DNA of 64,000 bases from Tubulanus polymorphus (GCF_964204645.1 NC_134032.1:9976275-10040274), one strand, 5' to 3'. Positions 47,075 to 59,200 are shown, numbered from the stretch's first letter. A program made the numbers and translations. The notes: generated from the sequence alone by a model not told the origin.

Positions 47075-49497
47075 ATGTCGAGATTGCTGGCGCTGGTTCT
47101 TGCCTGTGGACTTCTCGTCCACGCGCATGCCGGTAAGTATAGTCACAAAGATGATGATAATTTTGGCAATAACGATAATGTTTCGTTTGAATTATCAAAA
47201 GAAAATAGTATAAAACAGCATTTCATGAGTAAGAAAATAAAGAAATTGATGTAAGACACATTGAAACCCAAACATTGTCTGCTCTCAGCACGCTTCATGT
47301 TGTTGCTTCTTTCTGACTACAAAGCCTCCTCTAACTTTTTCGGCAGATAGATGTTTTGTTTGCAAGCTGAGAAATACTGACGCAACCACAAACGTTTGGA
47401 TAAGTCTCTAAAATTCATGTTATTTCCATTCGTCGCTTGTGAAATTTTCATCTGGGAAAAGATTAGTCACTAATGTTTACGCGGTGTTACGACCTTGAAC
47501 CTTTGTTTTCAGTCGTCGCTGACAGGCGCAGACGATGACAACGTCAGTGATTTCTCCCTTTACTCCCTTCTCTCTCCCTCCTCTCGATGCTCACACATCT
47601 CACCTTAGAACACCTTGCCTCCCTGGCCTTGTCACCCTTTCCTTATCTCCTCCTTCCTCTGTATGTACATCGATCTCTATGTCTGTCATCATCTTGTCCG
47701 GCGCCGTCTTATTCTCACCTCCCTCCCCATATCCTTCTTTTCACTATCTCACTTACTTATACCCTCTTGGTCCACTCTGTCCCCTCTTTCTCTCTCTCGT
47801 CGGTTTCTCATTTCAATCATCATGTAATAAATTCACACCATGATCTGACATTGCGATGAAAAGCCGTTTGTAAAGCTTATATGTATTATGAACGTATTAT
47901 TAACGTATCATGAAATATGCATTTTCAGTTGTTGCGGGAATTCAACACAGTATGTAAGTAATTCAAAACTTCGACGACGACGCCAAATAAAAGTTATTAA
48001 AAAAGTATAAATCCATCTTTCAAGAAAAAAAAAACAGGTTCCTTCTGAGAAATTCAACAATCAATGACTGGATTTCATAAGATATTTCGGTTTGTTTCAG
48101 GGATGAGGCGAACGGTATTTCTAAGAGAACGGCAGAATTCGCAGAAGAGAAACGCGACAACCAAGATAGGTAAATACCGAGATCATTCAAAATTCAAAAT
48201 TCCATTCCATGAAAATAAGAAAAGATGGCTGCCTTCTTAAATACCGCTAAGAAACATTAATCTTAAAAAAACGCCGAGACGATAACGCATCACTGCATCA
48301 TCATGTATTCGCAAGTAGGTTTGTTAATACTACTACTATGCAATATTACTGTTGCAATCCACCCATGGTCTCTAGTGTATAGTCAACCTTACAAGTTTTT
48401 AATCTTAGAATAGAGAATTGCCCCTCTAATAATTTTAACAAAATATGTACCCCACGTGGGACTGGAACCACTAATCTGCCAGAGGGTACCAGAACCAACC
48501 GCGCCACTATCTTGTACAATATTATACATGCTTTAAAAAACGGAACTGGACAATGCTACCAATGCAAACAGGGATATTCGTCAGAATTGCTAGCTTAGCT
48601 AAAACCGATTTATAGATTGAATAAGTCATAACTGAAGTTCTCGCAGAAGAACTGTGACTTATTTATTTTTGGACGTGATGAATAATGATATTTTTCAATC
48701 AAATATGTATCACAGGATAAAATCCAATTGTTTATATTTTGCTCCAACCATTTATACAATTCCAGGAGGTAAAAGCCTTACAGAGCGAAAAGAAAGATGA
48801 AAAAATTCTAAAAAATCAGCTAATTTAGGTGCATTTATTGTATAGGTACTACCGTACGTGTCAGTTGCACGGTCTGGTCTTTTGCGATAGCTTGTTTTCA
48901 TTGTCAGACATTCATTCGTGAAATTAAACTGCGCTGATGATGTACCCGCTCTTTCTCGTTTGTTTCATCAGGAAATTGGACCTTGAGAAAACTCAAGAAG
49001 GCGTCGAGACGGATGACGACTTGGCGTTAGACGCGGATAAACGAGCTTGTCGGCTGTACGGTCAGTCGTGCACCGGTACGATCTATGGAATGTGCTGCGG
49101 ACGTTTGGTGTGTCATAAGCCGTACGCCGGTAGGTACGGCAGGTGCGCGTTGTGCAAAGCAGCCAACTTGGTGTGCCGGGGGGATTCTGAATGTTGTGCA
49201 AATCTGCGGTGTCAGAAGCAATACGACAGCAGATTCGGCAGTTGCGCGTCATGCAAAGTAGCCAACTCGATGTGCTGGAAGGATTCTGAATGTTGTGGAA
49301 ATCTGCAGTGCAACAAGCAATACGCCGGACGATTCGGCAGGTGTGCACGGTGCAAAGCAGCCAACTCGATGTGCCAGGGGAATGGTGAATGCTGTCGTGG
49401 ATATACATGTCGCTGGAACAGATGTAAGCCCATTTCAATTTTGAGGCGTTATATGATTTTGGGTCGAACCGAGTTCAATTTGTATGTATTTGTTTAA
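47075..49497 (+). CDS. Secreted precursor with four cystine-knot-like domains (peptide gene 1)
   Basis: Coding exons 47075-47132, 47929-47953, 48101-48169 and 48972-49497 join in frame (phases 1, 2, 2). The first encodes a clear signal peptide (MSRLLALVLACGLLVHAHA). The next two and the start of the last form an acidic propeptide with dibasic Lys-Arg sites, the last just before the first domain. The mature part has four repeats of about 33-37 residues with spacing C-x6-C-x(5-7)-CC-x4-C-x(4-10)-C, the inhibitor cystine knot pattern; repeats 2-4 are close to each other. After the last Cys a 20-residue tail runs to the stop, unless the GTAAGC at 49424 is used as a donor. Multi-knot peptides include antimicrobial and toxin-like proteins; function here is unknown. 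I do not recognise a named family. A paralogue lies at 54.5 kb. Confidence 0.8.
48447..48520 (-). mobile_element. tRNA-derived SINE head in a peptide gene 1 intron
   Basis: On the minus strand TGGCGCGGTTGGTTCTGG (A-box) is followed after about 30 bp by GTGGTTCCAGTCCC (B-box) and CACGTGGGG. Spacing is tRNA-like, but the stems do not pair well enough for a gene. Confidence 0.55.
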
Positions 49498-52400
49498 TTT
49501 CACTGTAGGCTCAGGATTTAGTTTAACTCTGGATCCAGATCTACGGTGATTTAATTTGAGTTCCACGTTGTGAATTCATTTGGACTACCCGTTCTATTGG
49601 AACAGAACTTTGCACCACGGGCCGGTTGCATAGTCATGGCTTAGACTTAAGACCAGTTTAAGACCAACTTAGTTCTATAGCTAATCTAACAACTTGAGAC
49701 CAGTCTTTAAGATTAAAAACCACTTTGGACTAAGGTCGCGACTGTGCAACTGGCCCCTGTATTATAAGAAGCTTAATATAGCGAAGAAAATGCGAAATGC
49801 ATTGGAAAAAACGGAAACCAGATACTTTACCACCAGAGTAACAGAACCTGTGCTTTGTGTGACAGCTTTTCTGATCGGTCGGCAAGGCATTCAAAACTTA
49901 TTCTCTGATTGAGTAAGTTACAGCCAAAGTTATCGTTCAAATATGTTAGACGAGATGAATTCGAATATCAGCTCGTCGTTTGACCATTGTTTGATTCGAG
50001 CACGAAAATGTATGAAGCAAAAGTATTATTTATGACATTTATTCTTTGTAGGCAGAAGATCGACAAGCTTCAGCAGTGAGTCGTGTAGGTGTCGCAATGG
50101 GAAAAGTTAAAATCGTAACCACTTTAAATCTCCCCACCCCATGCTACGGGCCTGTAACTTCAATTCAGAATGGTGCTAGACGGTGTTAGATTTATTGCAG
50201 AACAAAATATAGCTTAACCTGGTCTTGCCTTACCTGTTATTACATGAGTTTAACATGAGATAAATCCAATAGTGGAACTGCTCGAATTAAAGCCAAGAAG
50301 AGAAGTTATTCAAAGGAATGAAATTCGAAAAACTGTATAGAATATACATAACAGAACGTGTTTCTTTTACCTTTATGTAAAGCGTAGGAGATTAGAGGAA
50401 GAATTAATAACTACAGAATATCAATAAGAACTTTAAAAAGGTAATATGATATTAGTACCACGAACTTCATAAAGGCTTTTCCTCTGATTAAGATATAAGT
50501 AATACTTGATCTCGATTTAGATTTAATCATTTACCTGTGAAAATCCTCCGACGCTGGGAAACATACGTAGCTATGGCCGCCATGGCGTCATCATCTTCGC
50601 ATTTGCATTAAGAAATCCGGCATCACGTGGGAAGGGCATATCCAGTTGACAATTGATATCAAATGACAACAAAAAACGATCTGAAATTTTCAGCGATTAT
50701 CATTTCGAGAGAAAAAGTCTTTGTGAATATTTTTATGTATGATAGAGGATGATGTACATGCAGACGAAATCATAAATTGAAACATTGTAACGTGACATCT
50801 ATTTTTTTTCAGCAATAGAATGAACTTGGTGGTAATTTCAAAATTCACAGATACGTATCAATTCCGAATGAAATGTAATCAAAATAATGTATTCCATTGT
50901 GAAAATAAAGTAGCTACCGACAAGAAGTTTTCTTCAACTGAATATCTCCTTCATAATTCAATTCAATCTATCTTTCACCGTAACATACAGTTAACATCTC
51001 TAGTCTAAATTGGGCACGTTTACCTTAAAGTTTCTGGTTACATTTATCAGCGCGAAAGTAATTTCATCGATTTCCATAGATGGTGATTTTTCCAGCAGCT
51101 TGCCAAGGCCTTGTACAATCTTACGGGATTTCATACTTTCGTTTCTCTCGTACCACTTGTTGATTTTTTTTGGTGGATATTTGATTATCCAAGATGCTTG
51201 GTCGTACCTGGGATGGAGGTTAGCAGATCAGGTTTGACAACCCGCTCTTAAAGGATGCTTAAGAGTGGGCCTCAGCGACTATAGCCGAAAATGAATTCCA
51301 AAGTGGTATATTACAAGGGAAAAAGCTGTACTTTAAACTGTCTGTTGATGTAGAGTAGGACAGAAACCTTATACTGTGGGGAGATAAATGATGAATTATC
51401 TTAATGGTAATTAAGTCTACTAAATGATAAATTATCTTAAAGAACATTGTCAGCTGATGTTTGTAACGGCGTGACTGTTGGGTTTCCCATACCAGTTCAC
51501 AACGCATGTCAGACACACTGTTGTCTTTGTGATATCCGTTAATTGCAAATCGTGCTGCCCTTCGTTGAACCATTTTGGCTATGTTGGTGAGTGATGAATG
51601 CTAGGGGTTCCAGATGGTATCACAGTATTCAAGGTTTAAACGAACTAGGGAAACCTAGGCTTTGGTTTTCGTATCCCTGCTGGCGTTCCGTAGATTACGT
51701 CTCAAGAATCCAAGCATGTTAGACGCCTTCTAATTTGTTATGTGGTCGATATGGGATTTCCCCAAGAGACTCCTAGATATGCTGAAGTCTTTTAAAGGTT
51801 TAATTTAATGCATTTCAGGTTTTAGTCTGCTTGTCTAGGTTTTATGGATCGTTTGACTCGCAGGATGCTGAATTTCATAGGGTGAAATTCCATCCCCCAG
51901 GATGTTGCATTCATCATGGTGCTTCAGCACATGACACACAGCCACATGCTCTAGAAGCTTGCAGTTTAGGCTTGTCAGGGAAACCGGTCTGTAGTTAGAT
52001 GGGTCCTGCCTTGCACCCTTTTTAATAGATATGTGGAACCTTTTCTTTCTTGAGGATTGCTTGAATAGCCTGGTCATGATTGGTACTATCAAGATCCGTG
52101 TAGATATAATTTCCGGCCGGGCCATCCCGCCAGGGACCTTCTTAGGATTTATGGTCCGAAGTAACTGGACCCCTTCTTCTGGCTTCTTTTGTGAAGATGA
52201 GAGTCATGTACTGTCTATTCAGGATGTTGGCCTCGTCTCATGCTGTGTTAAACAATCTTCCGTTGTCTTTGAGTGGTTGTATACCAGTGTCCTTTCTTAA
52301 TGATTAAATATAATTCCAAAATTTCTTCTGTTTTGGCTGCTTATCATGGATCATTTCTATTAGGTCGTATATGTAAGAAAAGTAGCTGTTTCTTTCCAGT

Positions 52401-53660
52401 ATCTGTGTTGTAGACTTCAGTTTCTTGTATTTATTCAAATCGACTCTTTTGCCAGATCTCTTCATCTTTGTGTGTAATCTCCTCTTCTTCCTGATGGTTG
52501 ATTGGATAATTCAATATCGGAGCATGTAAACCATTCTAAGGCCCTCGTAGTCGACCTTATTATATGTTAAGACCTTTTCGCCTGAGTGGAGAGTCGTATG
52601 GGATCGCAGGCTGGTTTCGATGTAGACTGCTTCGTGGTCATAGATACCAGGGGTGACTTAGGTGATGTTCACAAGTGATCCGTTTTTCGTAAAGAATAGG
52701 TCAAGAGTATTACTGGTATTTTCGGTGATTTTGGTGGATTCAGTTACTTGTTGTTCGATGAATCTATTGTTGGCTAGATTTCTATAACCAAAAAATATAA
52801 AAAATTGACAAAATGATCTTCCACCTTGTAATATAGCTATTTCAAAAATCTCGATGTATTAAATTAGGCAGCCAAGAAAATTCGCACCAATCAGTCGCTT
52901 GCCGGTTCAGACTGAATGGAAGATTGTTTGAATGAACCGGAACCGAATTTCCAATTATGTACTACGATGACATTTAAAAGGTTGCAAATCGATCCCTGTA
53001 TGATGGTTATCAGAGTATCAAGTTATGGATGCCCGAGTAACAAGTCACTAAGGGAACATCGCAGTATGTCATCGTCGACTGGCTTGATGGACATTTTACA
53101 GCTGCTTTTCGATATCTTCTTTTTATAAATTGGTGGTATGTTTGTCGGTTTTCCGGGAAGGTTTATTGAGTATGCCTACCGGCTGCTTCCCCAAAGTAGA
53201 ACAGAATTTCCCTGAACATGCACTTTTTGGGAGTAATCGGTAATATTATACTACGCATGTATCTATTCATTTCTTGAGAAGGACTCGAAGAGATGAGTCG
53301 AAATCGATTGAAACATGTAAATAAATCATCTAATCATCATAAAGATTTTGGTAGTTGGGTTCATACTACTATTTAACTGGATACTATTTATCTGGATACT
53401 CATCCGAAATTATTCGTCGGTTTTTATCTCGACTACGACCGACATGTTTTCTCGTTGATCATGCGACGACGATAGTCTGAAAAAACTGCTTTCAGTTTTA
53501 TTTTTTAGAATTTGTGTTTATCTGCTGGAATTTTATAAACGTTGAGTCTACATCATCTGGACGGCCATTTCCGAGTTGATGTATGGTAAAACAATTTTAG
53601 TTTTTAATAAGGAAAAAAAATGACCCAACAATACAGGACAAAAGTACCGTAACAAAATGG
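49498..53660. other. Spacer between the two peptide genes
   Basis: No host gene seen. Contains a family D repeat (49615-49760), a stretch without recognisable structure at 49.9-51.2 kb, and a decayed LINE on the minus strand (51256-52800). AATAAA signals occur near 53322 and could serve unrelated transcripts. Confidence 0.5.
51256..52800 (-). pseudogene. Decayed Jockey/CR1-like LINE ORF2
   Basis: Read on the minus strand, the order is correct for non-LTR ORF2. The C-terminal part of the endonuclease is at 52790-52550 (DLFFTKNGSLVN ... PGIYDHEAVYIE), then a connecting segment to 52300. An RT block at 52050-51880 (DPSNYRPVSLTSLNCKLLEH) follows, and the thumb/C-terminus at 51740-51257 (LGFLRRNLRNASRDTK, VQRRAARFAINGY, PLWNSF, stop). 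The catalytic palm with its YxDD box is missing, and frameshifts and stops separate the pieces, so it is dead. Confidence 0.8.
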
Positions 53661-53679
53661 CGGCTAGCAACTGTAAAAT

Positions 53680-55620
53680 GGCTTATTTACGCATAATACA
53701 TAATTTGTTTACGATAATAACTATGATAATACGTTTAGAGGCTATTAGCAAGTTTTTAAGACGGGCGCAATTATCATTCTTTAGTCATCAACCAAGACAT
53801 CCATTCTAGTCTAATTGTCCTCGACTACCAGACGATATCTTTTTTTTATGAATTATTGCCAGCGTTTGTTTCGAGCGATCAGAATTCGGTAATTTTTCGC
53901 CTACACGCGACGTCAGTCGGATTCATTGTTTCGGAGGACATTGACGTTGATACTCATTCGCCAATCTCACACATAGCTGGATTTGTCATCGCAGACGAAG
54001 CCTTCAGGTTGGTAAAACATGTTTCCTTTTGCTCTGGAAAAAGAGAAGTGAATTCATTATTCATTATTGCTTGTGAGACGAAACTCTATTCTGGATCTGC
54101 ACCTCTCAAATCCCAGCTACAAGCGATGATAGACAAGATATCTAGAATCGTAGAAAGGCATACAAAGAAAATTTTACTTAAACTGCATTATTGTACCATA
54201 AGTTGAGTTGAGTTGATTTTTGTCATTTTTATTATAGTCAAGCGAACATAATATCTTTAAGCTATTTTTGGTTATATATTTAAGCGAACAACATAAGACC
54301 GACCAGTCTTTGCTCTTTTTGAATCTGCATCCAATTTAAGGCCATTCTAACGGTTCAAGATCACCATAGGACTTAAATCACGTCTGGGCTGGCTTAAGTT
54401 TATACAACTGGCCCCATGGTTTAAAACTACAAACTCTGCTACTAAGTTCTACGCGTTAGATTTTCCCTCCGATGGAGTTGCAAGATTTAGAACTGATACG
54501 TTGTTTGTTTTTTTCTTCCATGTTACGCTTTACCAGGATGTCGAAATTGTTGGCGTTGATGTTTGTCTGTGGACTCGCGGTCCACGCGCATGCCTGTAAG
54601 TATAGTCATAAAAATGATGATAATTCTCGTGTTGATGATAATGTTTTGTTGGTATCACCAAAAGAAAATAATGTAAACAATATTTTACGAGTTAGAAATT
54701 TAAGGAATTGATGTAAGGCAAAGACATTGCAACCTAATCATTGTCTGCTCTCATCATAGCACACAAGTGTTATTGCCTCTTTCTATAAAGCCTTCTTTTC
54801 TGTGTTCCATTCGTCACTTGTGACATTTTCATCTGGGTAGAGATTAGTCGACGGAAATGTTTACCCGATTTCGTTGTTACGACCTTGAACCTTGGTTTTC
54901 AGTCGTCACTGACAGGCGCAGACGATGGCAACGTCAATGATTTTCGTCAAATATCTCGTCACTCACTCATCGCTCCTTTAGATCGCCTTGCCTCTCTTGT
55001 CACCCTTTCTTTCTTTCCTCTTGTACATTTCTCTCTATGCCCGTAATCATCTTGCCCAGCGTCTCATCAACTCTCCCTCTCCTTATCCTTGAGTTCATTA
55101 TCTCGCTAACTTGTACCATCTTGCTATTCTCTGTCCCCTTTCAATATATCGTCGGTTTCTTCTCGTTTCCCTTCTACTTTTTTTTGTAATTCACACCATG
55201 CTCTGACATTTCGATAAAAAATCTGTTTTTAAAGCTTAACTTAGCATGAAATATTTATTTTCAGTTATTGCGGGAGTTCGACAAAGTATGTAAGTAATTC
55301 AAGACTTCGACGACGACAATTCTCCTAGAAAAAATTATAAAGAATTAATAACGTCTTAATCCAACATTAAAGACAATACAGTTTTCCTCCTGGGAAAGAC
55401 TCGACTGCACACGGTATTCCGTTTTGTTTCAGGGACGCAGCGAACGGTATTTCCAAAAGAACGGCAGAATTCACAGAAGCGAAACGTGACATTCAAGATA
55501 GGTACATACCGAGACCATTCAAATTTCCATATCAAAGCGATTCTGTGAAATCCCCCCACTCCGTAACGGCATTACGCTTCCAGAAAAGATGGCTGCTTTC
55601 TTAAGTTGTCAATCAATAGA
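53680..55620 (+). repeat. Segmental duplication, right copy (peptide gene 2 block)
   Basis: Counterpart of 45840-48260. The coding exons keep identical lengths (58 coding nt, 25 and 69 nt) and identical phases while introns have diverged strongly, which suggests an old duplication with constraint on the exons. Confidence 0.8.
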
Positions 55621-56546
55621 TTATACCTTCTTAAATGGCTACTTTTAACGACGACATAGGGTTATATCTTTTGAATTTATGTTCCCATCATTTTTATGAT
55701 CCAATAAGCTCGGTGCACATAGCGACCATAGTTATCTTTCCGCCAATTGATATCATGTCGTTTTCCTTCATGATTTTCAGACCAATTTGACTGAAGACGA
55801 AAGGCCGTACTTGAATCCTCCTCCCCCACCTATAACGTCATGGGGTTATATAAATAGATGGGGTCAGGCTGAAGATGAAATGAAGCCCATTTCGATTTAG
55901 AGATTAGAATAACTCATGCGTCAAAGTTCAATCTTTGGTCTACAGTGAAAAGAACAGTTTTGTTAAGTTTAGGTTTTTTTTAATGAAACCCCATGTTTCT
56001 ATTCTAATGTCTGACGTAAATCCCCTTATGACATCATCGTCGGAATTCGTCGTAACTAAAATCGGGCCATGATGGAAGATTCCCCTATTCTGAATAAACC
56101 GAATTGTTTCATTAATCTTAAGATATCTACATCCTCTCATTTTAGGGACAAAACGGTCAGTGTAGAGGAAAGCGCTGAGAAACGGGATGCAGATTGTTGT
56201 TAGTAAGAATCTATTAATGCACTAAACCTCATTGATTCCCAAACAACATCTAGAAAACCGAATGCCGTATAAAAAGTTATTTAGAAATAACGTTACATGA
56301 CGCATGAGGGCTGCAATATAACATTTGTAGTAAAACCGGTTTTGAAGTCAGAATTTTTCTAAAAAGTGTTATTAGTTGAACTAACGTACCGAGTTCGAAC
56401 CCCACTTTAACAGTCCCATTTCTGACATCCTGACATGTTATTCTCTCCTTGTGAAAATTCTAAAGCGGTTCACAAGAAGAAGATGCCGGTTCAGTGAAAA
56501 GAATTGCCAACAGTCAGCCTGCACTAGAAGCGGGAAAAAGAAACCC
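54538..56546 (+). CDS. Paralogous secreted precursor, 5' part (peptide gene 2)
   Basis: Exons 54538-54595 (signal peptide MSKLLALMFVCGLAVHAHA), 55265-55289, 55433-55501, 56146-56202 and 56466-56546 join in frame. The last three are symmetric phase 2-2 exons (69, 57 and 81 nt). Each contains one or two Lys-Arg or equivalent dibasic sites: ISKR and EAKR; SAEKR followed by DADCC; SVKR and EAGKR. The 56146 exon could end at a TAG (56201-56203) instead of the GTAAGA donor, giving a short precursor. The knot-encoding exon of gene 1 has no counterpart before 57.8 kb; it is lost, displaced or beyond the window. The last two exons lie in the tandem unit and recur at 61005 and 61325. The acceptor before 56466 is weak. 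Confidence 0.6.
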
Positions 56547-56812
56547 GTAAGTTTCCGTACCCCACTTTAAATGTATGAATGATCCATATAAATTTGAAAT
56601 CCCGTACATGAGGTAGCGTTGCATCAAGGTATCTGGCGAAAGTGTGGGTTAAAAATGCGGCAGTTTACTGCCGTGTTCGCGGGCACAGCTGATAAATTGA
56701 TAGCACCGAATTGTTAGTGAAAGTCTAATATTAGCACGACTGGAATACTTGTTTTATCGCCATCAATTGAAGTAATTTAATGATCCGTTTTAGAGCCTGG
56801 TTATCTCATCCT

Positions 56813-56940
56813 CACACGGCAGGTATTCGAACCTGATGGCATCGCTACACTCGCACAGTGCCGCGGCACGAACCCCTGCCACAGTAGACCGGGTGCGCAG
56901 GTACATGCGCAGCTTTGCCGCACGAAAACTTGCGGCACAA
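56813..56940 (-). repeat. tRNA-like B-box and GCGGCA repeats
   Basis: The minus strand has AGGTTCGAATACCTGCC, a good B-box word, and TGCCGCGGCAC, TGCCGCACG and TGCGGCACA words cluster at 56860-56940. It may be a SINE fragment. Duplicated at about 61700-61815. Confidence 0.3.
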
Positions 56941-57823
56941 ATCAGATTGCTCGTTGTATAATCGCCGAGATAAATTTCACGGAAGAACTATAAATGGGAA
57001 AACCCGTGCTAAAATAAAACGGGATAGCTGATTGGCAAATAAGGACATCATCTAAGCTGCGCGTGTAGCTGTGCACTCGACGTATCGGCCCCACCGCGCG
57101 GGATTTACGCGAAGCAGCAAACACAAACATGGCCACTCTCTCAATTTTCAATGATAGAAATCGTGTGTGAATTTCAATTATTTCGGCTGTTAGGGGTTTA
57201 AGGCACAATATAAGTTGATGATGTGGTATGGCGATGTTAATTAATGATAATTCCGCAGTGAAGCTAGTCACGAACGGTGCCGATTGAGTGTACAGCTGCC
57301 AAAAACACTGAAATGTGCGTAGTTGCGTAACTATTTGCAGTGAATTGCAGACGAAACATGAAGCCTTAACGGCCGTTTAAAAAAAATTATACCAATCGCA
57401 ATTGTAAAATAAAAATGAGAACCTAAGTTAAAATTCTGGCCATTTCTAAAATGTTATTACTAATTTTTAGTCAGTGCCGAACGTTTAGTTTTCCAACAAT
57501 AATGAGGGGTGGTAGGTAGTCATGCAATTCAAGTCATCATTTATTACACGTTACTTCCGTGTTGTTGAAAATCTCGCGAGTCCTGGACCAAACCCCAATG
57601 AACAATGTAATCTGTGTGCTGGCAACAAATGCACACAGATCACACTACACTATCCATTACACACTCCAGTACCCACAGCTTTCATATATCCATCCAAATA
57701 TTTAGAGTGTCTTTCTTCCTGGGTCTAGTGTGGCATACCAGTAATAGGGAAAGTGGGCTTTCATACCAGAGGTCGAAGGTCGAGACACCACTCATCACCA
57801 CAAGTAATTTTTTTCTCTTATAA

Positions 57824-58150
57824 ATGGGGGATAGAAAAGCATTCTTAGCAACAAGAAATAACAGAATAAAACCAGCAAAAAAACAATTTGAAATAAAAAA
57901 GTTAGTTGATGTTACAAAAGAAATTGAACATAAAATATTGAAATTAGAAAAGATAAAAACTAAATATGGAGAGAAAGTATTAGCTAATTTAAGCTACTGC
58001 AATGTTAGTACATCGCGAGAATTTAAAGTATTTTTACCTGATAAATGGGTTTCATTGAGTACAGAGGAATTAAAAGATTTAGAAGGATTTAAAATAATCT
58101 ATCATGGAAAAAATGAAGATGGCCATCATGATTTAGAAATTGTTGATTAA
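57824..58150 (+). CDS. Viral-element ORF, 108 residues, unrecognised
   Basis: A/T-rich, lysine-rich, intact frame in the Maverick/Polinton-like segment. It starts at the ATG in CTTATAAATGG, where a TATA-like word overlaps the start. No transmembrane segment; the N-terminal third is basic (RIKPAKKQFEIKK), then a charged helix-like stretch and a FLPDKW motif. Codon use differs sharply from the GC-richer host exons beside it. It is the only plus-strand gene of the segment and converges on the minus-strand membrane-protein genes. The second copy (62699-63025) encodes the identical protein, so the frame is preserved or the copy is very young. I cannot assign a function; a DNA-binding or structural accessory role would be a guess. 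Confidence 0.7.
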   Translation: MGDRKAFLATRNNRIKPAKKQFEIKKLVDVTKEIEHKILKLEKIKTKYGEKVLANLSYCNVSTSREFKVFLPDKWVSLSTEELKDLEGFKIIYHGKNEDGHHDLEIVD

Positions 58151-58300
58151 ATTTAAAAAAAATAAATTAATAAAAATAATGAATATCTAGAATCCGAAAT
58201 GACTTATCTGGACAATTTAATTGCTCCGCATAGATAGAAAAAAGTAGTGAGATATTCAATTAATTAAAAAAAATCATTTTTTTGCTTTTTTTCTAAAATA

Positions 58301-58654
58301 TTAATCCATTTTTTTTATTATCAATTTTGGAATTTCAGAAGTATTTTCATTTTTGATTGCAGTTGTTTCAGAATTATTAATATCATGAATTTTATTTGAT
58401 TTCTTATACCAATTACACCCAATCAAAAAGAATACAATTACAAATCCAACTGTAAAATATAGACATTTATCAAATATTCTATCATTAGAAGGAGTAGAAA
58501 TAACAATATTTTCACCATTTTTATTAACATTTTTATTACTTATTTTTTCTTTTACAGCTTTTTTATATTCTTGTGATTTAATTCCTAATTGCCGAGACCA
58601 TTCAATTTGTGTCTGTGATCTCGGTTTTTTCTTCACTTCTTCCACCTTGTTCAT
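58301..58654 (-). CDS. Viral-element single-pass membrane protein, 117 residues
   Basis: A charged N-terminus (about 70 residues) precedes one strong hydrophobic segment, CLYFTVGFVIVFFLIGC (about residues 66-82), then a Lys/Asn-rich tail. Its start overlaps the end of the next gene upstream by 53 bp in another frame, as in compact viral genomes. No homologous family recognised. An identical copy is at 63176-63529. Confidence 0.65.
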   Translation of the reverse strand: MNKVEEVKKKPRSQTQIEWSRQLGIKSQEYKKAVKEKISNKNVNKNGENIVISTPSNDRIFDKCLYFTVGFVIVFFLIGCNWYKKSNKIHDINNSETTAIKNENTSEIPKLIIKKMD

Positions 58655-58952
58655 TTATTATAGAAATATTTTTACTTTGAATATTTGAAAATGTTATAAC
58701 TCCAGTTGATAATAATGTCATAAATCCACCTAATTGAAATGATAAATATCCAATCCATTTATTTAATTTGGTCATAACTAAATAATCATTTTTTAAATCA
58801 GCATATAATCTATTTTCATCTTGAATTGGCAGCATATAATTACATAATTTACTATAACCTTTTACTACATTTTCTGATATCGCGTCATTAATTCTAGCTG
58901 TTCTCGCGGTTTCATAAATTTTAAATAATCTAATAATTTCATCTGATTTCAT
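58602..58952 (-). CDS. Viral-element membrane-associated protein, 116 residues
   Basis: N-terminal two thirds look helical and charged. One hydrophobic segment, WIGYLSFQLGGFMTLLSTGVI (about residues 66-86), suggests membrane insertion, possibly in a capsid-associated or internal membrane. It overlaps the following 117-residue gene by 53 bp. The second copy (63477-63827) differs by one Lys-to-Glu change. Function unknown. Confidence 0.65.
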   Translation of the reverse strand: MKSDEIIRLFKIYETARTARINDAISENVVKGYSKLCNYMLPIQDENRLYADLKNDYLVMTKLNKWIGYLSFQLGGFMTLLSTGVITFSNIQSKNISIINEQGGRSEEKTEITDTN

Positions 58953-59062
58953 TGTATCTAATTCATTATAAATTAAATTTTTACCGATAAAATTTTTACC
59001 TTTTCCAGATGCTATTAGTATTTCTTATTGATGTTTACAATAATTTATTTATTTTACAATAT

Positions 59063-59200
59063 TTAATTATTATTTGTTGTAACATTATTTAAAGCACCAT
59101 CATCTGGAGTTAATTTTGTTTCTGTTATTCCTAAATCATCTAAAGTTTTTTTAATTGGAACATCACCATTTTTAGATTTTATTTTCTTTTCACCTCCCAT
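59063..59200 (-). CDS. Small viral-element ORF, 45 residues
   Basis: ATG at 59200-59198, TAA at 59065-59063. Begins MGGEKKIKSKNG, then a LDDLGI segment and an Asn-rich end. It sits between the iteron-like repeats and the membrane-protein genes, in the same orientation. Coding status is supported only by position and composition. Copy 2 begins beyond the window; its end is at 63938. Confidence 0.4.
   Translation of the reverse strand: MGGEKKIKSKNGDVPIKKTLDDLGITETKLTPDDGALNNVTTNNN

Larger units (their letters stand above)
45840..48260 (+). repeat. Segmental duplication, left copy (peptide gene 1 block)
   Basis: Homologous to 53680-55620, offset about 7.8 kb at the left end and shrinking rightwards. 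Shared landmarks: TTCTTTAGTCATC, the putative 5' UTR exon with CATTGTTTCGGAGGACAT and CATAGCTGGATTT, the signal-peptide exon, the pyrimidine-rich intron, the 25 bp exon and the 69 bp exon. Similarity ends soon after an AAAAGATGGCTGC word at 48220 / 55583. Confidence 0.8.

Noticed and set aside
47535-47859. Pro/Ser/Leu-rich ORFs in intron 1 of peptide gene 1
   Set aside because: Translation of a pyrimidine-rich intron; the duplicated copy has no equivalent open frame.
48968-49438. Long minus-strand ORFs opposite the cystine-knot exon
   Set aside because: Shadows of the plus-strand coding exon; the Cys-rich repeat pattern, splice phases and signal peptide support only the plus strand.
55940-57271. 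Minus-strand ORFs of 66 and 109 codons within the tandem unit
   Set aside because: They lie opposite host intron and exon sequence, show no domain, and recur in unit 2 only because the DNA is duplicated.
57522-57728. 68-codon Cys-containing ORF within the tandem unit
   Set aside because: It was considered as the missing mature exon of gene 2, but the Cys spacing is not knot-like and no acceptor gives the phase required after the 56466 exon.
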